NCBI GenBank assembly: GCA_963739995.1
Contig: CAVUCH010000012.1
Span: forward strand, 62,001 to 126,000
Length of the DNA: 64,000 nucleotides
Reading direction: 5' to 3'
DNA from: CAVUCH01 sp963739995
Lineage (GTDB): Bacteria; Acidobacteriota; Vicinamibacteria; Vicinamibacterales; JAENWD01
A program made the position numbers and the translations under genes. Every line of letters begins with the position of its first letter. The stretch's first letter is position 1. Positions 25,065 to 34,139 of the stretch are shown piece by piece. The notes below the pieces were generated by a model that worked only from the letters and a program-made list of their open reading frames with translations, was not told the origin of the DNA and made no database searches.

Positions 25065-26384
25065 TCAGTGCGCACCTTCCAGTTCGCCCGGCTCGCGCGC
25101 TGCGCGCTGCCCTTCCTCCACGTCCACCCGGGCGAGCAGCACGGCCCCCACGACGAAGAACGCAATCACCGACAGGATGGCGTTGCGGCTCGACCCGGTG
25201 AGCGAGACCGTGACCGCAAAGACCGCCGGGCCGAAGATGCCGGCGAACTTCTCGAACACCGCGAAGAAGCCGAAGAACTCCGACGATTTGTGGCGTGGGA
25301 TCATCGTCGCGAACAGCGAGCGTGACAGTGCCTGGCTGCCGCCCTGAACGGTACCGACGAGAAAGGCGAGCAGGTAGAACTGCCACGCCGCCGTCATCTT
25401 GTAACCGATGATGCCGATGCACGTGTAGACGATCAGCGCGAGGAAGATCGCCCGCTTGGCACCGATGCGGCCTGCCAGTTTCCCGAACAGCAGGGCGAAG
25501 GGGATCCCTACGAACTGCACCATGACGATGGCGCCGATCAGGGCGCTCTCGGGCAGGTTCAACTCGGTCCCGTAGATACCGGCCATGCGGATGATCGTGC
25601 CTATGCCGTCGTTGTAGATCAGGAAGGCCAGCAGCATCAGGCCCGCCTGACGGTATCTCCGAAACTCGCGGAGCGTATCCGCGAGCTGCACCAACGATGC
25701 GCGCACCAGGTTCCCGGCGGCGAGCGCGGCGGCGTCCGTCTTTACCGGGGGCTCGCTCACACGGCGGAACAGGGGAATGGAAAACGCCACCCACCACAGC
25801 GCCACGCTCAGGAACGACAGTCGCGAGGCCACGCCCGCATCGCGCAGGCCGAACAGGCGCGGTTGCATGATCCAGAGCAGGTTCAGCACCAGCAGCAGGC
25901 CGCCACCCAGATACCCGAGCGCGTATCCGGCGCTGGACACGCGGTCCATCTCCTTGTCCGACGCGATGTGCGGCAGGAGTGAATCGTAGAAAACAAAACT
26001 GCCGGAGATCCCGATGTTTGCGATGACGAACAGCGCCAAAGCGAGGCGCCATTCGCCCTGGTCGATGAAGAACATCGCGGCCGTGGCCGTGACTCCGATT
26101 CCCATGAACCCGGCCAGCATGCGCTTCTTGGCGCCGGCCAAGTCGGCGTATGCGCCGAGGATTGGGGAGGCAAGCGCGATGATCGTCAGCGCAACCGTGG
26201 TGGCCGTGGCGAAGCGCGCCGTGGCCGTCGCCCCGGGCAGGCCCGCCGCCGCCACGGAGCCGTAGTACACGGGGAACACTGCCGTGATGATGGTGCACTG
26301 GAAGGCGGAGTTCGCCCAGTCGTACATCGCCCACGCCCGGGTTTCCCGGCTATTCAGACCGATTCGTTCCAACAGCCGCCGCAC
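25065..26384 (-). CDS. MFS transporter, UMF1/Atg22-like family
   Basis: Inner-membrane major-facilitator protein of 439 residues. AWAMYDWANSAFQCTIITAVFP near the N-terminus is the signature of the UMF1 family (PF11700, related to yeast vacuolar effluxer Atg22), followed by 12 predicted helices, including SPILGAYADLAGAKKRML as the MFS loop-2 motif. GTG 26384 begins 1 bp after the stop of the ATPase gene and directly before the conserved N-terminus; the ATG 30 bases further upstream would overlap the ATPase gene. Yeast Atg22 exports amino acids; bacterial members have unknown substrates. It is cotranscribed with the upstream ATPase gene on spacing alone. Confidence 0.82.
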   Translation of the reverse strand: MRRLLERIGLNSRETRAWAMYDWANSAFQCTIITAVFPVYYGSVAAAGLPGATATARFATATTVALTIIALASPILGAYADLAGAKKRMLAGFMGIGVTATAAMFFIDQGEWRLALALFVIANIGISGSFVFYDSLLPHIASDKEMDRVSSAGYALGYLGGGLLLVLNLLWIMQPRLFGLRDAGVASRLSFLSVALWWVAFSIPLFRRVSEPPVKTDAAALAAGNLVRASLVQLADTLREFRRYRQAGLMLLAFLIYNDGIGTIIRMAGIYGTELNLPESALIGAIVMVQFVGIPFALLFGKLAGRIGAKRAIFLALIVYTCIGIIGYKMTAAWQFYLLAFLVGTVQGGSQALSRSLFATMIPRHKSSEFFGFFAVFEKFAGIFGPAVFAVTVSLTGSSRNAILSVIAFFVVGAVLLARVDVEEGQRAAREPGELEGAH

Positions 26385-26385
26385 G

Positions 26386-27531
26386 TCAGTACGTCCTTCG
26401 CATGATCCACTCACGGAGGAGCGAATCGACGACGGCGTAGCGGCTGCCGTCGCGCGTCACCAGGTCCTGCCTCGCCAGCGCCCCGAGTGCGGCCTGCACG
26501 GTGGAGGGCACGCCGAGCCGGTGCCTGTGGCGCACGTCGGCCGAGAGCAGCTCACGACCATCTTCGAGCACGACCGCCCGCACCACCGCGCGCTGGGAGA
26601 GCGTGAGGCGCTCCCACGCCCCCTCGAAGACGATCGCCTGCTCGGTCAGCAGGCGACGGAGGGTCAGGTGCAGGTGGTCGAGGCCCACCCTTCGCCAGCC
26701 CTCCGCGCGCGCGTCGTCCCACACCTCGTGCGCCAGCCGCTGGACGTCATACGGCAGCTGCCCCGCGACCTCCAGCACCCCCGCCGCGAACCCCGGCTCC
26801 ACGCGGATTCCGGATCGGGTGAAGCGCGAGTCGATGAAGCGCGCGAAGATGTCGGGCGGTATCTTCTCGAGCCGCATCACCGGGCCGGCCTTGTAGAACG
26901 GCCGCTTTGGCCCGATCATCCGCTCCATCAGCGTGGGCTCCGAGCCCGCGAAGACGTAGCCGACCTGCCGCTGATGCTGCACGGCAGCGCGCAGCGCCTC
27001 TTCAACGCTGCCTCCATCGAACGCCGCCACAGCCTGGAACTCGTCGAGCGACACGGCGACTCGGCGCCGGCGCACGTCCGCGAGGCGCGCGGGCAGCTGG
27101 TACACCTCCGCGGCGAGACGGGACACGTCGCGTTCCGTGCGGGCAGCCGGGAACGACACCGCGAACCCGGCGCCGCCCGAGGCGTCGGTCTCGAGCCGCA
27201 CCTCGGGCCGCGACGCGCCGAGCGCCTCCCGAATCCACGAAGCGGCGCGCTCCCACCGCGTGGTTGCAGACAGCACCGCGCGGGCGTAGCCCTCGAGGAA
27301 AGCGATATACGAGCTGTAGCTCGACACCGTGACCTGCACCGCAAGGACGCCGTCCCGTTCGAGCGAAGCGAACGCTCGGCTGATGAGGGACGACTTGCCG
27401 TACCGCCGCGGCGAGATGAGGAACACCTTCTGTCCTGATGCCAGGTCGCCCGATAGGCGCTTCAGCTCGCCGCTGCGATCCACGAAAGCCGCCGCGGGGA
27501 CGACCTCGCCGTAGACGAAGGGGTTCTCCAT
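26386..27531 (-). CDS. AAA-type ATPase (archaeal-ATPase-like, PF01637 type)
   Basis: A 381-residue P-loop protein. MENPFVYGEVVPAAAFVDR is followed by the Walker A region LISPRRYGKSSL, where Arg-Tyr replace the usual Gly-x, as in the archaeal-type family. RVAVSLDEFQAVAAF is Walker B; YVFAGSEPTLMERMI carries sensor 1; the C-terminal winged-helix region reads LSQRAVVRAVV and ALGALARQDLVTRDGSRYAVVDS. Such STAND-like ATPases occur as isolated genes, in toxin-antitoxin-like or mobile contexts, and have no agreed function. ATG 27531 is taken because it begins the conserved NPFxYG sequence; the frame upstream runs through the M28 gene region and is a shadow. Two inverted repeats lie 40-85 bp upstream. 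Confidence 0.8.
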   Translation of the reverse strand: MENPFVYGEVVPAAAFVDRSGELKRLSGDLASGQKVFLISPRRYGKSSLISRAFASLERDGVLAVQVTVSSYSSYIAFLEGYARAVLSATTRWERAASWIREALGASRPEVRLETDASGGAGFAVSFPAARTERDVSRLAAEVYQLPARLADVRRRRVAVSLDEFQAVAAFDGGSVEEALRAAVQHQRQVGYVFAGSEPTLMERMIGPKRPFYKAGPVMRLEKIPPDIFARFIDSRFTRSGIRVEPGFAAGVLEVAGQLPYDVQRLAHEVWDDARAEGWRRVGLDHLHLTLRRLLTEQAIVFEGAWERLTLSQRAVVRAVVLEDGRELLSADVRHRHRLGVPSTVQAALGALARQDLVTRDGSRYAVVDSLLREWIMRRTY

Positions 27532-27572
27532 AAGCTTTCCGGCACCCGCCGGCCTGGATGTCGTGAAACGAC

Positions 27573-27614
27573 CCGTTACGTCAGGCGGCGTAACGGTTAC
27601 GTAGTCTAACGTAA
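27573..27614. promoter_or_regulatory. Two adjacent inverted repeats with a TTACG half-site, upstream of the ATPase gene
   Basis: CCGTTACG (27573-27580) and CGTAACGG (27589-27596) form a perfect 8-bp dyad with an 8-base spacer. TTACGT (27597-27602) and ACGTAA (27609-27614) form a second 6-bp dyad right beside it. Together four TTACG half-sites occur in 42 bp, in a gap that is otherwise unremarkable and 42-83 bp before the ATPase ATG. This suggests an operator for a dimeric regulator bound cooperatively; the repressor is unknown. The end of the M28 gene overlaps the second dyad. Confidence 0.5.
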
Positions 27615-29999
27615 CGCCGGTTCGGGCGCGCCGGCTGCGGGAACAACCAGGTGCAGGCTGCGGGCGTGCCACACCGTCCGGGCGGACGCGAGCCATGGCG
27701 GCTGTCGCAGCCACCCCTCGCCGCCGGGCAGGCCGCGATCGACGGCACCCACGCGCATCTCGCCCAGCCGTGCCGCCCCAGCGTGGGGGAACGTGGCGAA
27801 GAACACCGTCTTGCCAGCCGGCGCAGCGGCGAATGACGCCACCCAGACGCCATCCCGGACTACGCCGGGGAGCGTCGAGCGTGCGGGCACCACACCGGGC
27901 GGAGCGAAGAACAACAGCGCCAGCCCGCTCTGGGCTGCCGTGACGGCGACCTCCACCTGTATTCCACCAGCGGGCGCCGCTGCGGTCCGCAGGGTGGCCT
28001 CGATGGGCGCCGGCTGCATCGCGCCCGGGGCACGGAACACGAAGGGATGCGGCAGAGCGGTCGCCCGGACGCCCGTCAGGGGCGGTCCTGTTGCGGACGC
28101 CCACCCGGCCGGCGCTCCGCGGGAGAGGTCGACGTCGAGCCCGGGTTCCACGCCCCCGACCTCCCACACGGCCCGGCCCGTCGCGTGGTCGGCCACATAC
28201 TGCACGGCGCGCTGCAACGGACGGTCGAAGGTGTACACCTCCGCCAGGTAACACGCGGCGAACGCGAGGCTGAGCGCGACGAGCAGCGCCGGTGTCAGCA
28301 GAATGCGGAGGCGCCGCCTCCCCGGCGTGAGGCGGGCATCCGCGACCGGGGGAAGCGTGGCCATGTCCACTGCGAGGACCGCTGGGGCGAGCATGGCTGC
28401 GATCAGCAGCACGGCGGCCGGATATACCGCCAGCGGTGTGAGGATCGGCAGGCGGCCGAACAGCGGTACGCCGAAGCGGAGCATCTCGCGCCCTTCGGGC
28501 AGCCACAGCGCTCCGCTGACGGCGAGCACCACGACGGCACCCATGGCCGCGGCGGATCGGTCGGCCGCCGGCGCGACGACCGCTACGAGGCCGAGCACCA
28601 GCAGCGGCACGGACCAGAGGTATGCCGCGGCTGGCGCGAACCCCTCGGCGGCGACGACCATCGCGAGCCAGCAGACCAAAGTCACCATCCAGACCGCCGA
28701 CGGGTGCCGCACGGCGCGCCACCCGCGTGGGAGCCGATCGCCGGCTCGCAGCAGGATCTCGACGGTGACGATGAGCGTGAGCACGAGGAGCACCCAGAAT
28801 CGCCACGGGTGGGCGTACCACGGGTGGTACACCTCACGCGACTCGCGCAGCAGTGCCGTCGTGCCCAGCAGTGCGGCCGCAACGAGCAGAACGCCCGCGA
28901 CGCTCCATGCGAACGTGCGTGCGACAGCGCTGGCGCCGCCTGCGCCGGCGGTCACGCGCGTCGTACGGACGAGCGCAATCGTCGCAATCACGATTGCGAG
29001 GACGCCGAGGGCGCGGCTGACGAAGGGGCGAAGCACCACCGCCCGGGCGCCTGCGAGATCGAAGTAGACGGCCTGCTGCGGCGAGCGTTGGGCGAGATCG
29101 GTGCCGTCCAGCGACTCCGCGGTCGAGAGCGCCGTCGTGCCCATCTCCGCAATCGCACGGGTGGTCAGTCGATCGGGTGTGTCGCGCGGTGTGTGATAGG
29201 CGTACCCGTCGCCCACCGCGGCGAAGTTGAGGCCGGGAATCCCCGCTCGGGACAGCACCGAGAAGTCCGTGTCGCTCGGCAGACGCCGGTAGACCTCTAC
29301 CTGGTACGAGCCGCCGCGCCGCCGGGCACCGGCGCGCGCCCAAGCGTCCACCAGCCAGCCATTCCCGGGCCCCGTCTGAAAGAGGGGCACGGGGCCGTCT
29401 GCGCCGACCGCATCGAGGTTGATGTAGGCGCGCAGGCGTGCCGTCACCTCCGGATCGCGGACGAGGGCAGCGGCGCCCAGCAGCCCGTCTTCTTCCGCGT
29501 CGGTCAGCAGCACCATGACCGCGTGCTGGCGGGCCCGCCTTGCCGCGAGCAGCCGTGCGCACTCGAGCGCCACGGCCACGCCAAGCGCGTCGTCGCCCGC
29601 GCCAGGTGACGTGGCGCGGGAGTCGTAATGCGCCACGAGGCCCAGGGCGTCGGGCCTGGCGCCGGGAACGATCGCGATGATGTTGAAGACGTGCGCGCTC
29701 ATTCCGAGGTCGGCCCGCTGGGACTGCGCCTCCTGGACGCGCACCGTATAGCCAAAGAACTGCAGCTGGTCGATCAGGTACTCACGCGCCCGCCGATTGG
29801 CATCCGATCCCGCGGGCCTACTCCCGATCGCGCCGGCCAGCTGGTTGACATGCGTGCGGGCGTTCTGGTCCGAGAAGGCGGTCGCCCTGCCGGAACAGCC
29901 GGAGAGCACGGCCGCGCAGAGGAACGGGAGGATGAACGCGCCCACAGGCGGCGACGGCGATCGCGCGAGCGCGCGGAATGCAGCGGTGCGGTGCGGCAC
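27606..29999 (-). CDS. M28-family aminopeptidase with membrane domain (lipoprotein-type signal)
   Basis: Large zinc peptidase of about 797 residues, resembling the ER-type FXNA/M28 architecture. The N-terminus has a lipobox (AAVLSGC). The catalytic domain shows GLVAHYDSRATSPGAGDDALG (first two metal ligands), LLTDAEEDGLLGA (catalytic Glu and metal Glu), INLDAVGADGP, and YAYHTPRDTPD (metal His). After about residue 320 nine or so hydrophobic helices follow, then a beta-rich C-terminal domain. The start is GTG 29999, not the upstream ATG, because TACCCT lies 6 nt before it and it opens directly with the signal peptide. Function: probable aminopeptidase facing the periplasm. The neighbour on its 3' side is the ATPase gene. 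Confidence 0.85.
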   Translation of the reverse strand: MPHRTAAFRALARSPSPPVGAFILPFLCAAVLSGCSGRATAFSDQNARTHVNQLAGAIGSRPAGSDANRRAREYLIDQLQFFGYTVRVQEAQSQRADLGMSAHVFNIIAIVPGARPDALGLVAHYDSRATSPGAGDDALGVAVALECARLLAARRARQHAVMVLLTDAEEDGLLGAAALVRDPEVTARLRAYINLDAVGADGPVPLFQTGPGNGWLVDAWARAGARRRGGSYQVEVYRRLPSDTDFSVLSRAGIPGLNFAAVGDGYAYHTPRDTPDRLTTRAIAEMGTTALSTAESLDGTDLAQRSPQQAVYFDLAGARAVVLRPFVSRALGVLAIVIATIALVRTTRVTAGAGGASAVARTFAWSVAGVLLVAAALLGTTALLRESREVYHPWYAHPWRFWVLLVLTLIVTVEILLRAGDRLPRGWRAVRHPSAVWMVTLVCWLAMVVAAEGFAPAAAYLWSVPLLVLGLVAVVAPAADRSAAAMGAVVVLAVSGALWLPEGREMLRFGVPLFGRLPILTPLAVYPAAVLLIAAMLAPAVLAVDMATLPPVADARLTPGRRRLRILLTPALLVALSLAFAACYLAEVYTFDRPLQRAVQYVADHATGRAVWEVGGVEPGLDVDLSRGAPAGWASATGPPLTGVRATALPHPFVFRAPGAMQPAPIEATLRTAAAPAGGIQVEVAVTAAQSGLALLFFAPPGVVPARSTLPGVVRDGVWVASFAAAPAGKTVFFATFPHAGAARLGEMRVGAVDRGLPGGEGWLRQPPWLASARTVWHARSLHLVVPAAGAPEPALR

Positions 30000-30011
30000 C
30001 CGCAGAGGGTA
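30000..30011 (-). promoter_or_regulatory. Putative leaderless promoter of the M28 gene (-10 TACCCT, 6 nt before GTG)
   Basis: TACCCT on the minus strand (30006-30011) is followed by six bases and GTG 29999. It explains why the signal peptide starts there, with no Shine-Dalgarno. No convincing -35 is seen. Confidence 0.42.
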
Positions 30012-30147
30012 TCGCAGGTGCGCAGCACAGTGGGAGTCCGCCGGCGGCACGGGCGCTTGCCACTCGTGAGCCGTTCCAGTAAGTTAGGGCCGCTCAGGAA
30101 CCGCGTGCGCTTCGGCCCACGACCGAACAGCTCGCTCGGGAGATTTC

Positions 30148-30958
30148 GTGTCGATGACAGTCATCCCGGTATCGGTCGCGCCGCGCGGCTTCGGCCAGAC
30201 CGCACGGCGCGACGCGTGGTGGGCCGCGCCAGCCGCCGTGTTCACCGTCCTCTGCGCCTTCATCGTCTACGCGACCTGGGCCGCCTTCCAGGGACAGCAC
30301 TACACTTACGGGCCCTACCTTTCACCGTTCTACTCGCCGGAGCTGTTTGGCGACTCGGCGCACGCCTGGTTCGGACCCAAACCCGGCGCGTGGCCTGCGT
30401 GGCTGCCGTTCTCGCCCGCGTTGCTGATCCTGCCGTTCCCGGGCATCTTCCGGCTGACCTGCTACTACTATCGCGGCGCGTACTACAAAGCGTTCTGGGC
30501 AGACCCGCCCTCCTGCGCCGTCGGCGAGTCCCGGTCACGATACCGTGGTGAGCACGCGTTCCCGCTCGTTCTCCAGAACGTCCACCGCTACTTCCTGTAC
30601 GTGGCCCTGGTGTTCCTGGCACTGCTCCTGAGCGACGTCTGGAACGCCCTGTGGTTCGCCGATCCTCGAACCGGTCGCGTGTCGTTCGGCATCGGCATCG
30701 GGACGCTCGTGCTCGCCACGAACGTGGTGCTCCTGGGAGGATACGCACTCGGCTGCCACTCGTTGCGCCACCTGGTCGGAGGGTTGGTCGATGAGATCTT
30801 CCAGGCGCCCGGTACGGGCGACGGCGTACCGGTGTGCGACCTGCCTCAATCGCCGGCACATGCTTTTCGCCTGGCTCAGTCTGTTCTCGGTGGCCCTCGC
30901 TGACCTGTACGTCCGGCTCTGTTCGATGGGCGTTCTGGCCGACTGGAGGCTGGTCTGA
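30148..30958 (+). CDS. sdhC: Succinate dehydrogenase membrane anchor (Sdh1-type), one frameshift
   Basis: Polytopic membrane subunit that anchors SdhAB and carries the quinone site. GQHYTYGPYLSPFYSPELFG and FPGIFRLTCYYYRGAYYKAF match the anchor of Mycobacterium-type Sdh1, and FPLVLQNVHRYFLYVALVFL contains His residues suited to heme or quinone contact. Five hydrophobic helices are visible. The frame breaks at about 30800 after LVDEIF, but CLNRRHMLFAWLSLFSVALA and DLYVRLCSMGVLADWRLV continue in the next frame to a stop at 30956-30958, so one extra base is likely. GTG 30148 (or ATG 30154) follows a GGGAG site. It is followed closely by sdhA and sdhB. Confidence 0.78.
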
Positions 30959-31001
30959 TGCTCCGAGTGGGCCCTCGGCGAACCCGGGAGATACGTCGCT
31001 A

Positions 31002-32816
31002 GTGCCGGCCTATACGCGCTACGACTACGACGTGCTGGTGGTCGGGGCGGGCGGTGCGGGGCTGCGCGCAGCCATCGAGGCGGCCTCCAGGGGGGTGTCG
31101 GTCGGGCTCGTCTGCAAGTCGCTGCTCGGCAAGGCGCACACGGTCATGGCCGAGGGCGGCATCGCGGCGGCGCTGGCGAACGTTGACGATCGCGACAGCT
31201 GGAAGGTGCATTTCGCCGACACGATGCGTGGCGGTCAGTACGTGAACAACTGGCGGATGGCGGAGCTGCACGCCAGGGAGGCGCCCGAGCGCGTGCGCGA
31301 GCTCGAAGCCTGGGGCGCCGTGTTCGACCGCACTGGCGACGGGCGCATCCTGCAGCGCAACTTCGGCGGGCATCGGTACCCGCGCCTGGCGCATGTCGGC
31401 GATCGAACGGGCCTCGAGCTGATTCGGACGCTGCAGGATCACCTGGTCTACCGCGGCGTGATCGTCCACATGGAATGCACGCTCGTGGATCTGCTGAAGA
31501 GCGGTGAGCGCGCCGCCGGCGCCCTCGCGTACGACCGCGAACGGGGCCGCTTCATGCTCTTCGGCGCGAAGGCCATCGTGCTCGCCACCGGCGGGATCGG
31601 GCGTGCCTATCGCATCACGAGCAACAGCTGGGAAGGCACGGGCGACGGGCACGCCCTCGCGTACCGCGCGGGGGCAGACCTCATCGACATGGAGTTCGTG
31701 CAGTTTCATCCCACCGGTATGATCTGGCCGCCGAGCGTGCAGGGCATTCTGGTGACCGAGGGTGTGCGCGGCGAGGGCGGCGTGCTGCGGAATGCCCGCG
31801 GCGACCGGTTCATGTTCTCGGACATCCCATCGAACTATCGGGCGCAGACGGCGGACAACGAAGAGGAAGGCTGGCGCTATACGCAGGGCGACCGCGACGC
31901 GCGCCGGCCGCCAGAACTGCTGACGCGCGATCACGTCGCCCGCTGCATCGTCCGCGAGATCAAGGAGGGTCGAGGCAGCCCGCACGGCGGCGTGTTCCTC
32001 GATATTTCGTGGATCAAGTCGCGGCTGCCGAACGCGGAGGAACACATCCGCCGTAAGCTGCCCAGCATGTATCACCAGTTCAGGCAGCTCGCGGACATCG
32101 ACATCACGAAAGAGCCGATGGAGATCGGGCCGACGACGCACTACATCATGGGCGGGGTGCACGTGAACGCGGACACGCAGATGTCCTCAGTATCAGGGCT
32201 GTTCGCGGCCGGTGAGTGCGCGTCCGGCATCAACGGTGCAAATCGGCTCGGCGGCAACTCGCTCTCGGACATTGTCGTGTTCGGCAAACGGGCCGGTGAG
32301 CACGCGGCCCAGTTCTCGCGCACGAACGGCCCCGCGGCGATCGCCGATGACCAGGTGGCCGCGCTCGAGCGGTTCGCGCTGGCTCCCTTCGAGCGCGGTT
32401 CGGGCGGCGAAAACCCCTTCGCGGTCCAGCAGGACCTGCAGGGCATGATGCAGGACCTCGTCGGCATCGTCCGGACGGAACCAGAGATGCAGGAAGCATT
32501 GGTGCGTCTGGGCGACCTGCAGGCGCGCGCGGACCGGGTGGGCGTCAGCGGGCACCGCGAGTACCACACCGGCTGGCACGCGGCGCTCGATCTCAGGAAC
32601 CTGCTCACGGTCAGCGAAGCCATTGCCCGTTCCGCGCTGGAGCGGCGGGAAAGCCGGGGTGGCCACTTCCGCGACGACCATCCCTCGACGGATCCCGAGT
32701 GGGCGACCCTCAACGTGCAGGTGAGCCGCGCGCCGGACGGGGCGATGCAGGTGCGCCGCATCCCCATTCCACCGATGCCGGCGGAGCTGAAGCAAATCAT
32801 CGACGAGATGAAATGA
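31002..32816 (+). CDS. sdhA: Succinate dehydrogenase/fumarate reductase flavoprotein subunit
   Basis: FAD subunit that oxidises succinate to fumarate, 604 residues, membrane-associated on the cytosolic side. YDYDVLVVGAGGAGLRAAIEA is the FAD-binding start. KAHTVMAEGGIAAAL contains the His for covalent flavin (HTVxAxGG). FHPTGMIWPPSVQ is the substrate loop with its conserved His-Pro-Thr; DHVARCIVREI holds the catalytic Arg. LFAAGECASGINGANRLGGNSLSDIVVFG is the second flavin motif (here split as AAGECASGINGANR and LGGNSLSDIVVFG). GTG 31002 is chosen because it precedes the conserved N-terminus; the frame is open further upstream. Its TGA overlaps the sdhB start (ATGATG). Confidence 0.94.
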   Translation: MPAYTRYDYDVLVVGAGGAGLRAAIEAASRGVSVGLVCKSLLGKAHTVMAEGGIAAALANVDDRDSWKVHFADTMRGGQYVNNWRMAELHAREAPERVRELEAWGAVFDRTGDGRILQRNFGGHRYPRLAHVGDRTGLELIRTLQDHLVYRGVIVHMECTLVDLLKSGERAAGALAYDRERGRFMLFGAKAIVLATGGIGRAYRITSNSWEGTGDGHALAYRAGADLIDMEFVQFHPTGMIWPPSVQGILVTEGVRGEGGVLRNARGDRFMFSDIPSNYRAQTADNEEEGWRYTQGDRDARRPPELLTRDHVARCIVREIKEGRGSPHGGVFLDISWIKSRLPNAEEHIRRKLPSMYHQFRQLADIDITKEPMEIGPTTHYIMGGVHVNADTQMSSVSGLFAAGECASGINGANRLGGNSLSDIVVFGKRAGEHAAQFSRTNGPAAIADDQVAALERFALAPFERGSGGENPFAVQQDLQGMMQDLVGIVRTEPEMQEALVRLGDLQARADRVGVSGHREYHTGWHAALDLRNLLTVSEAIARSALERRESRGGHFRDDHPSTDPEWATLNVQVSRAPDGAMQVRRIPIPPMPAELKQIIDEMK

Positions 32817-33559
32817 TGGCCGAGGCCACTTTCCGAATCTGGCGCGGCGCCGGCACCGACGGACGCTATGTGGACTACGCGACGGACGTGTCGGAGGGGA
32901 TGGTCGTGCTCGATGCCGTCCACCGCATTCAGGCGGAGCAGGCACCCGATCTCGCGTGCCGGTGGAACTGCAAGGCGGGCAAGTGCGGATCGTGCTCGGC
33001 CGAGATCAACGGGAAGCCGCGGCTGATGTGCATGACGCGGCTGAACACCTTGCCGCTCGATGAACCCATCACAGTGGAGCCGATGCGCGCGTTTCCGCTG
33101 ATCCGCGATCTCGTCACCGATGTGTCCTGGAACTATGAGGTGAAGAAGAAAATCAAGGCGTTTGTCCCGCGGCCGCCGGAGCACGCCGATGGCAACTGGC
33201 GCATGGACCAGGGCGACGTCGACCGCATCCAGGAATTCCGGAAGTGCATCGAGTGTTTCCTGTGCCAGGACGTGTGCCACGTCCTCCGGGACCACCGCCT
33301 GCACGATGCGTTCATCGGGCCCCGGTTGCTCGTCTACAGCGCTGCTCTCGAGATGCACCCGCTCGACGACGCCGACCGCCTGGCGGATCTGAAGGCCGAG
33401 CACGGGGTGGGCTATTGCAACATCACCAAGTGCTGTACCACCGTGTGCCCCGAGGACATTCACATCACGGACAATGCCATCATCCCGCTCAAGGAGCGGG
33501 TCGTCGACCGGTTCTACGATCCCGTCAGCCGGGTCCTCCGCCTGTTCCGCCAGGCGTAG
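32813..33559 (+). CDS. sdhB: Succinate dehydrogenase/fumarate reductase iron-sulfur subunit
   Basis: Electron-transfer subunit of 248 residues. N-terminal [2Fe-2S] ligands are in CRWNCKAGKCGSC with a fourth Cys in LMCMTRL. C-terminal cluster ligands are in CIECFLCQDVC and CCTTVCPEDIHI, which suit the [4Fe-4S] and [3Fe-4S] centres, although the Cys order is non-classical. The ferredoxin-like N-terminal half and the alpha-helical second half are both present. ATG 32813 overlaps the sdhA stop (tandem ATGATG). Together with the anchor gene it gives a trimeric Sdh1-type complex; no fourth subunit is recognisable here. Confidence 0.93.
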   Translation: MMAEATFRIWRGAGTDGRYVDYATDVSEGMVVLDAVHRIQAEQAPDLACRWNCKAGKCGSCSAEINGKPRLMCMTRLNTLPLDEPITVEPMRAFPLIRDLVTDVSWNYEVKKKIKAFVPRPPEHADGNWRMDQGDVDRIQEFRKCIECFLCQDVCHVLRDHRLHDAFIGPRLLVYSAALEMHPLDDADRLADLKAEHGVGYCNITKCCTTVCPEDIHITDNAIIPLKERVVDRFYDPVSRVLRLFRQA

Positions 33560-33641
33560 CGGGGTCCAGCCCGGGTTCGATCGCCCTCTGCCGCGTCTGC
33601 GCCTGACCGACGGACCCTGCACCCCATCGAGGAGGCTGGTC

Positions 33642-34139
33642 ATGTACGAACTCAAGCTGCTGTCGACCGACGCCATCCCTTCCGCGTTGGAGAAGGCCGA
33701 GCGCTACCGGCTGCTGAACGAGGCGCCAGAGGCGGAAAGCATCTGCCTCGACGTGCTCGCGTGCGATCCGGGAAACCAGAACGCGCTCGTCACGCTCATT
33801 CTGGCCATCACCGACCAGTTCCGGGAGGATGGTCTGGCCCGGCACGTCGCGCGGGCGCAGGAACTGCTGCCGAGCCTCGACGGCGAGTACGCGCGCACGT
33901 ACTACGGAGCGTTGATCTCCGAGCGCCGCGCGCGGGCACACCTGAGCGCCAGCGCGAACGCGCTGGCGTACGCCTGGTTCGTCACCGCTCTGCGAGAGTT
34001 CGATCGCGCGGTCGCGGTCAGGCCCGCGGGGAACGACGATGCGGTCCTCCGGTGGAACGCGTGCGCGCGATCACTGAACCGGATGGCCCAGCCCCCGAGC
34101 GAGCCGGAGCCGTACGGGGCGGCGATCATGTCGGAGTAA
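33642..34139 (+). CDS. Small TPR-like protein downstream of sdhB
   Basis: A 165-residue soluble, helix-rich protein without a signal peptide. It reads AIPSALEKAERYRLLNEAPEAESICLDVL (a TPR-like pair, halves AIPSALEKAERYRLLNE and APEAESICLDVL), NALVTLILAITDQFREDG, then YAWFVTALREFDRAVAVRP, like one or two divergent TPR units. A strong GAGGAGG site precedes ATG 33642. It follows sdhB by 82 bp and is likely part of the sdh transcript; a helper or assembly factor is a guess. Its 3' end overlaps hisA by 14 bp, tail to tail. Confidence 0.65.
   Translation: MYELKLLSTDAIPSALEKAERYRLLNEAPEAESICLDVLACDPGNQNALVTLILAITDQFREDGLARHVARAQELLPSLDGEYARTYYGALISERRARAHLSASANALAYAWFVTALREFDRAVAVRPAGNDDAVLRWNACARSLNRMAQPPSEPEPYGAAIMSE

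Noticed and set aside
28047..29609. Plus-strand open frame of 520 codons inside the M28 peptidase gene
   Set aside because: Composition is extremely Arg/His/Gln-rich and no motif is visible; the opposite strand has clear zinc-peptidase motifs.
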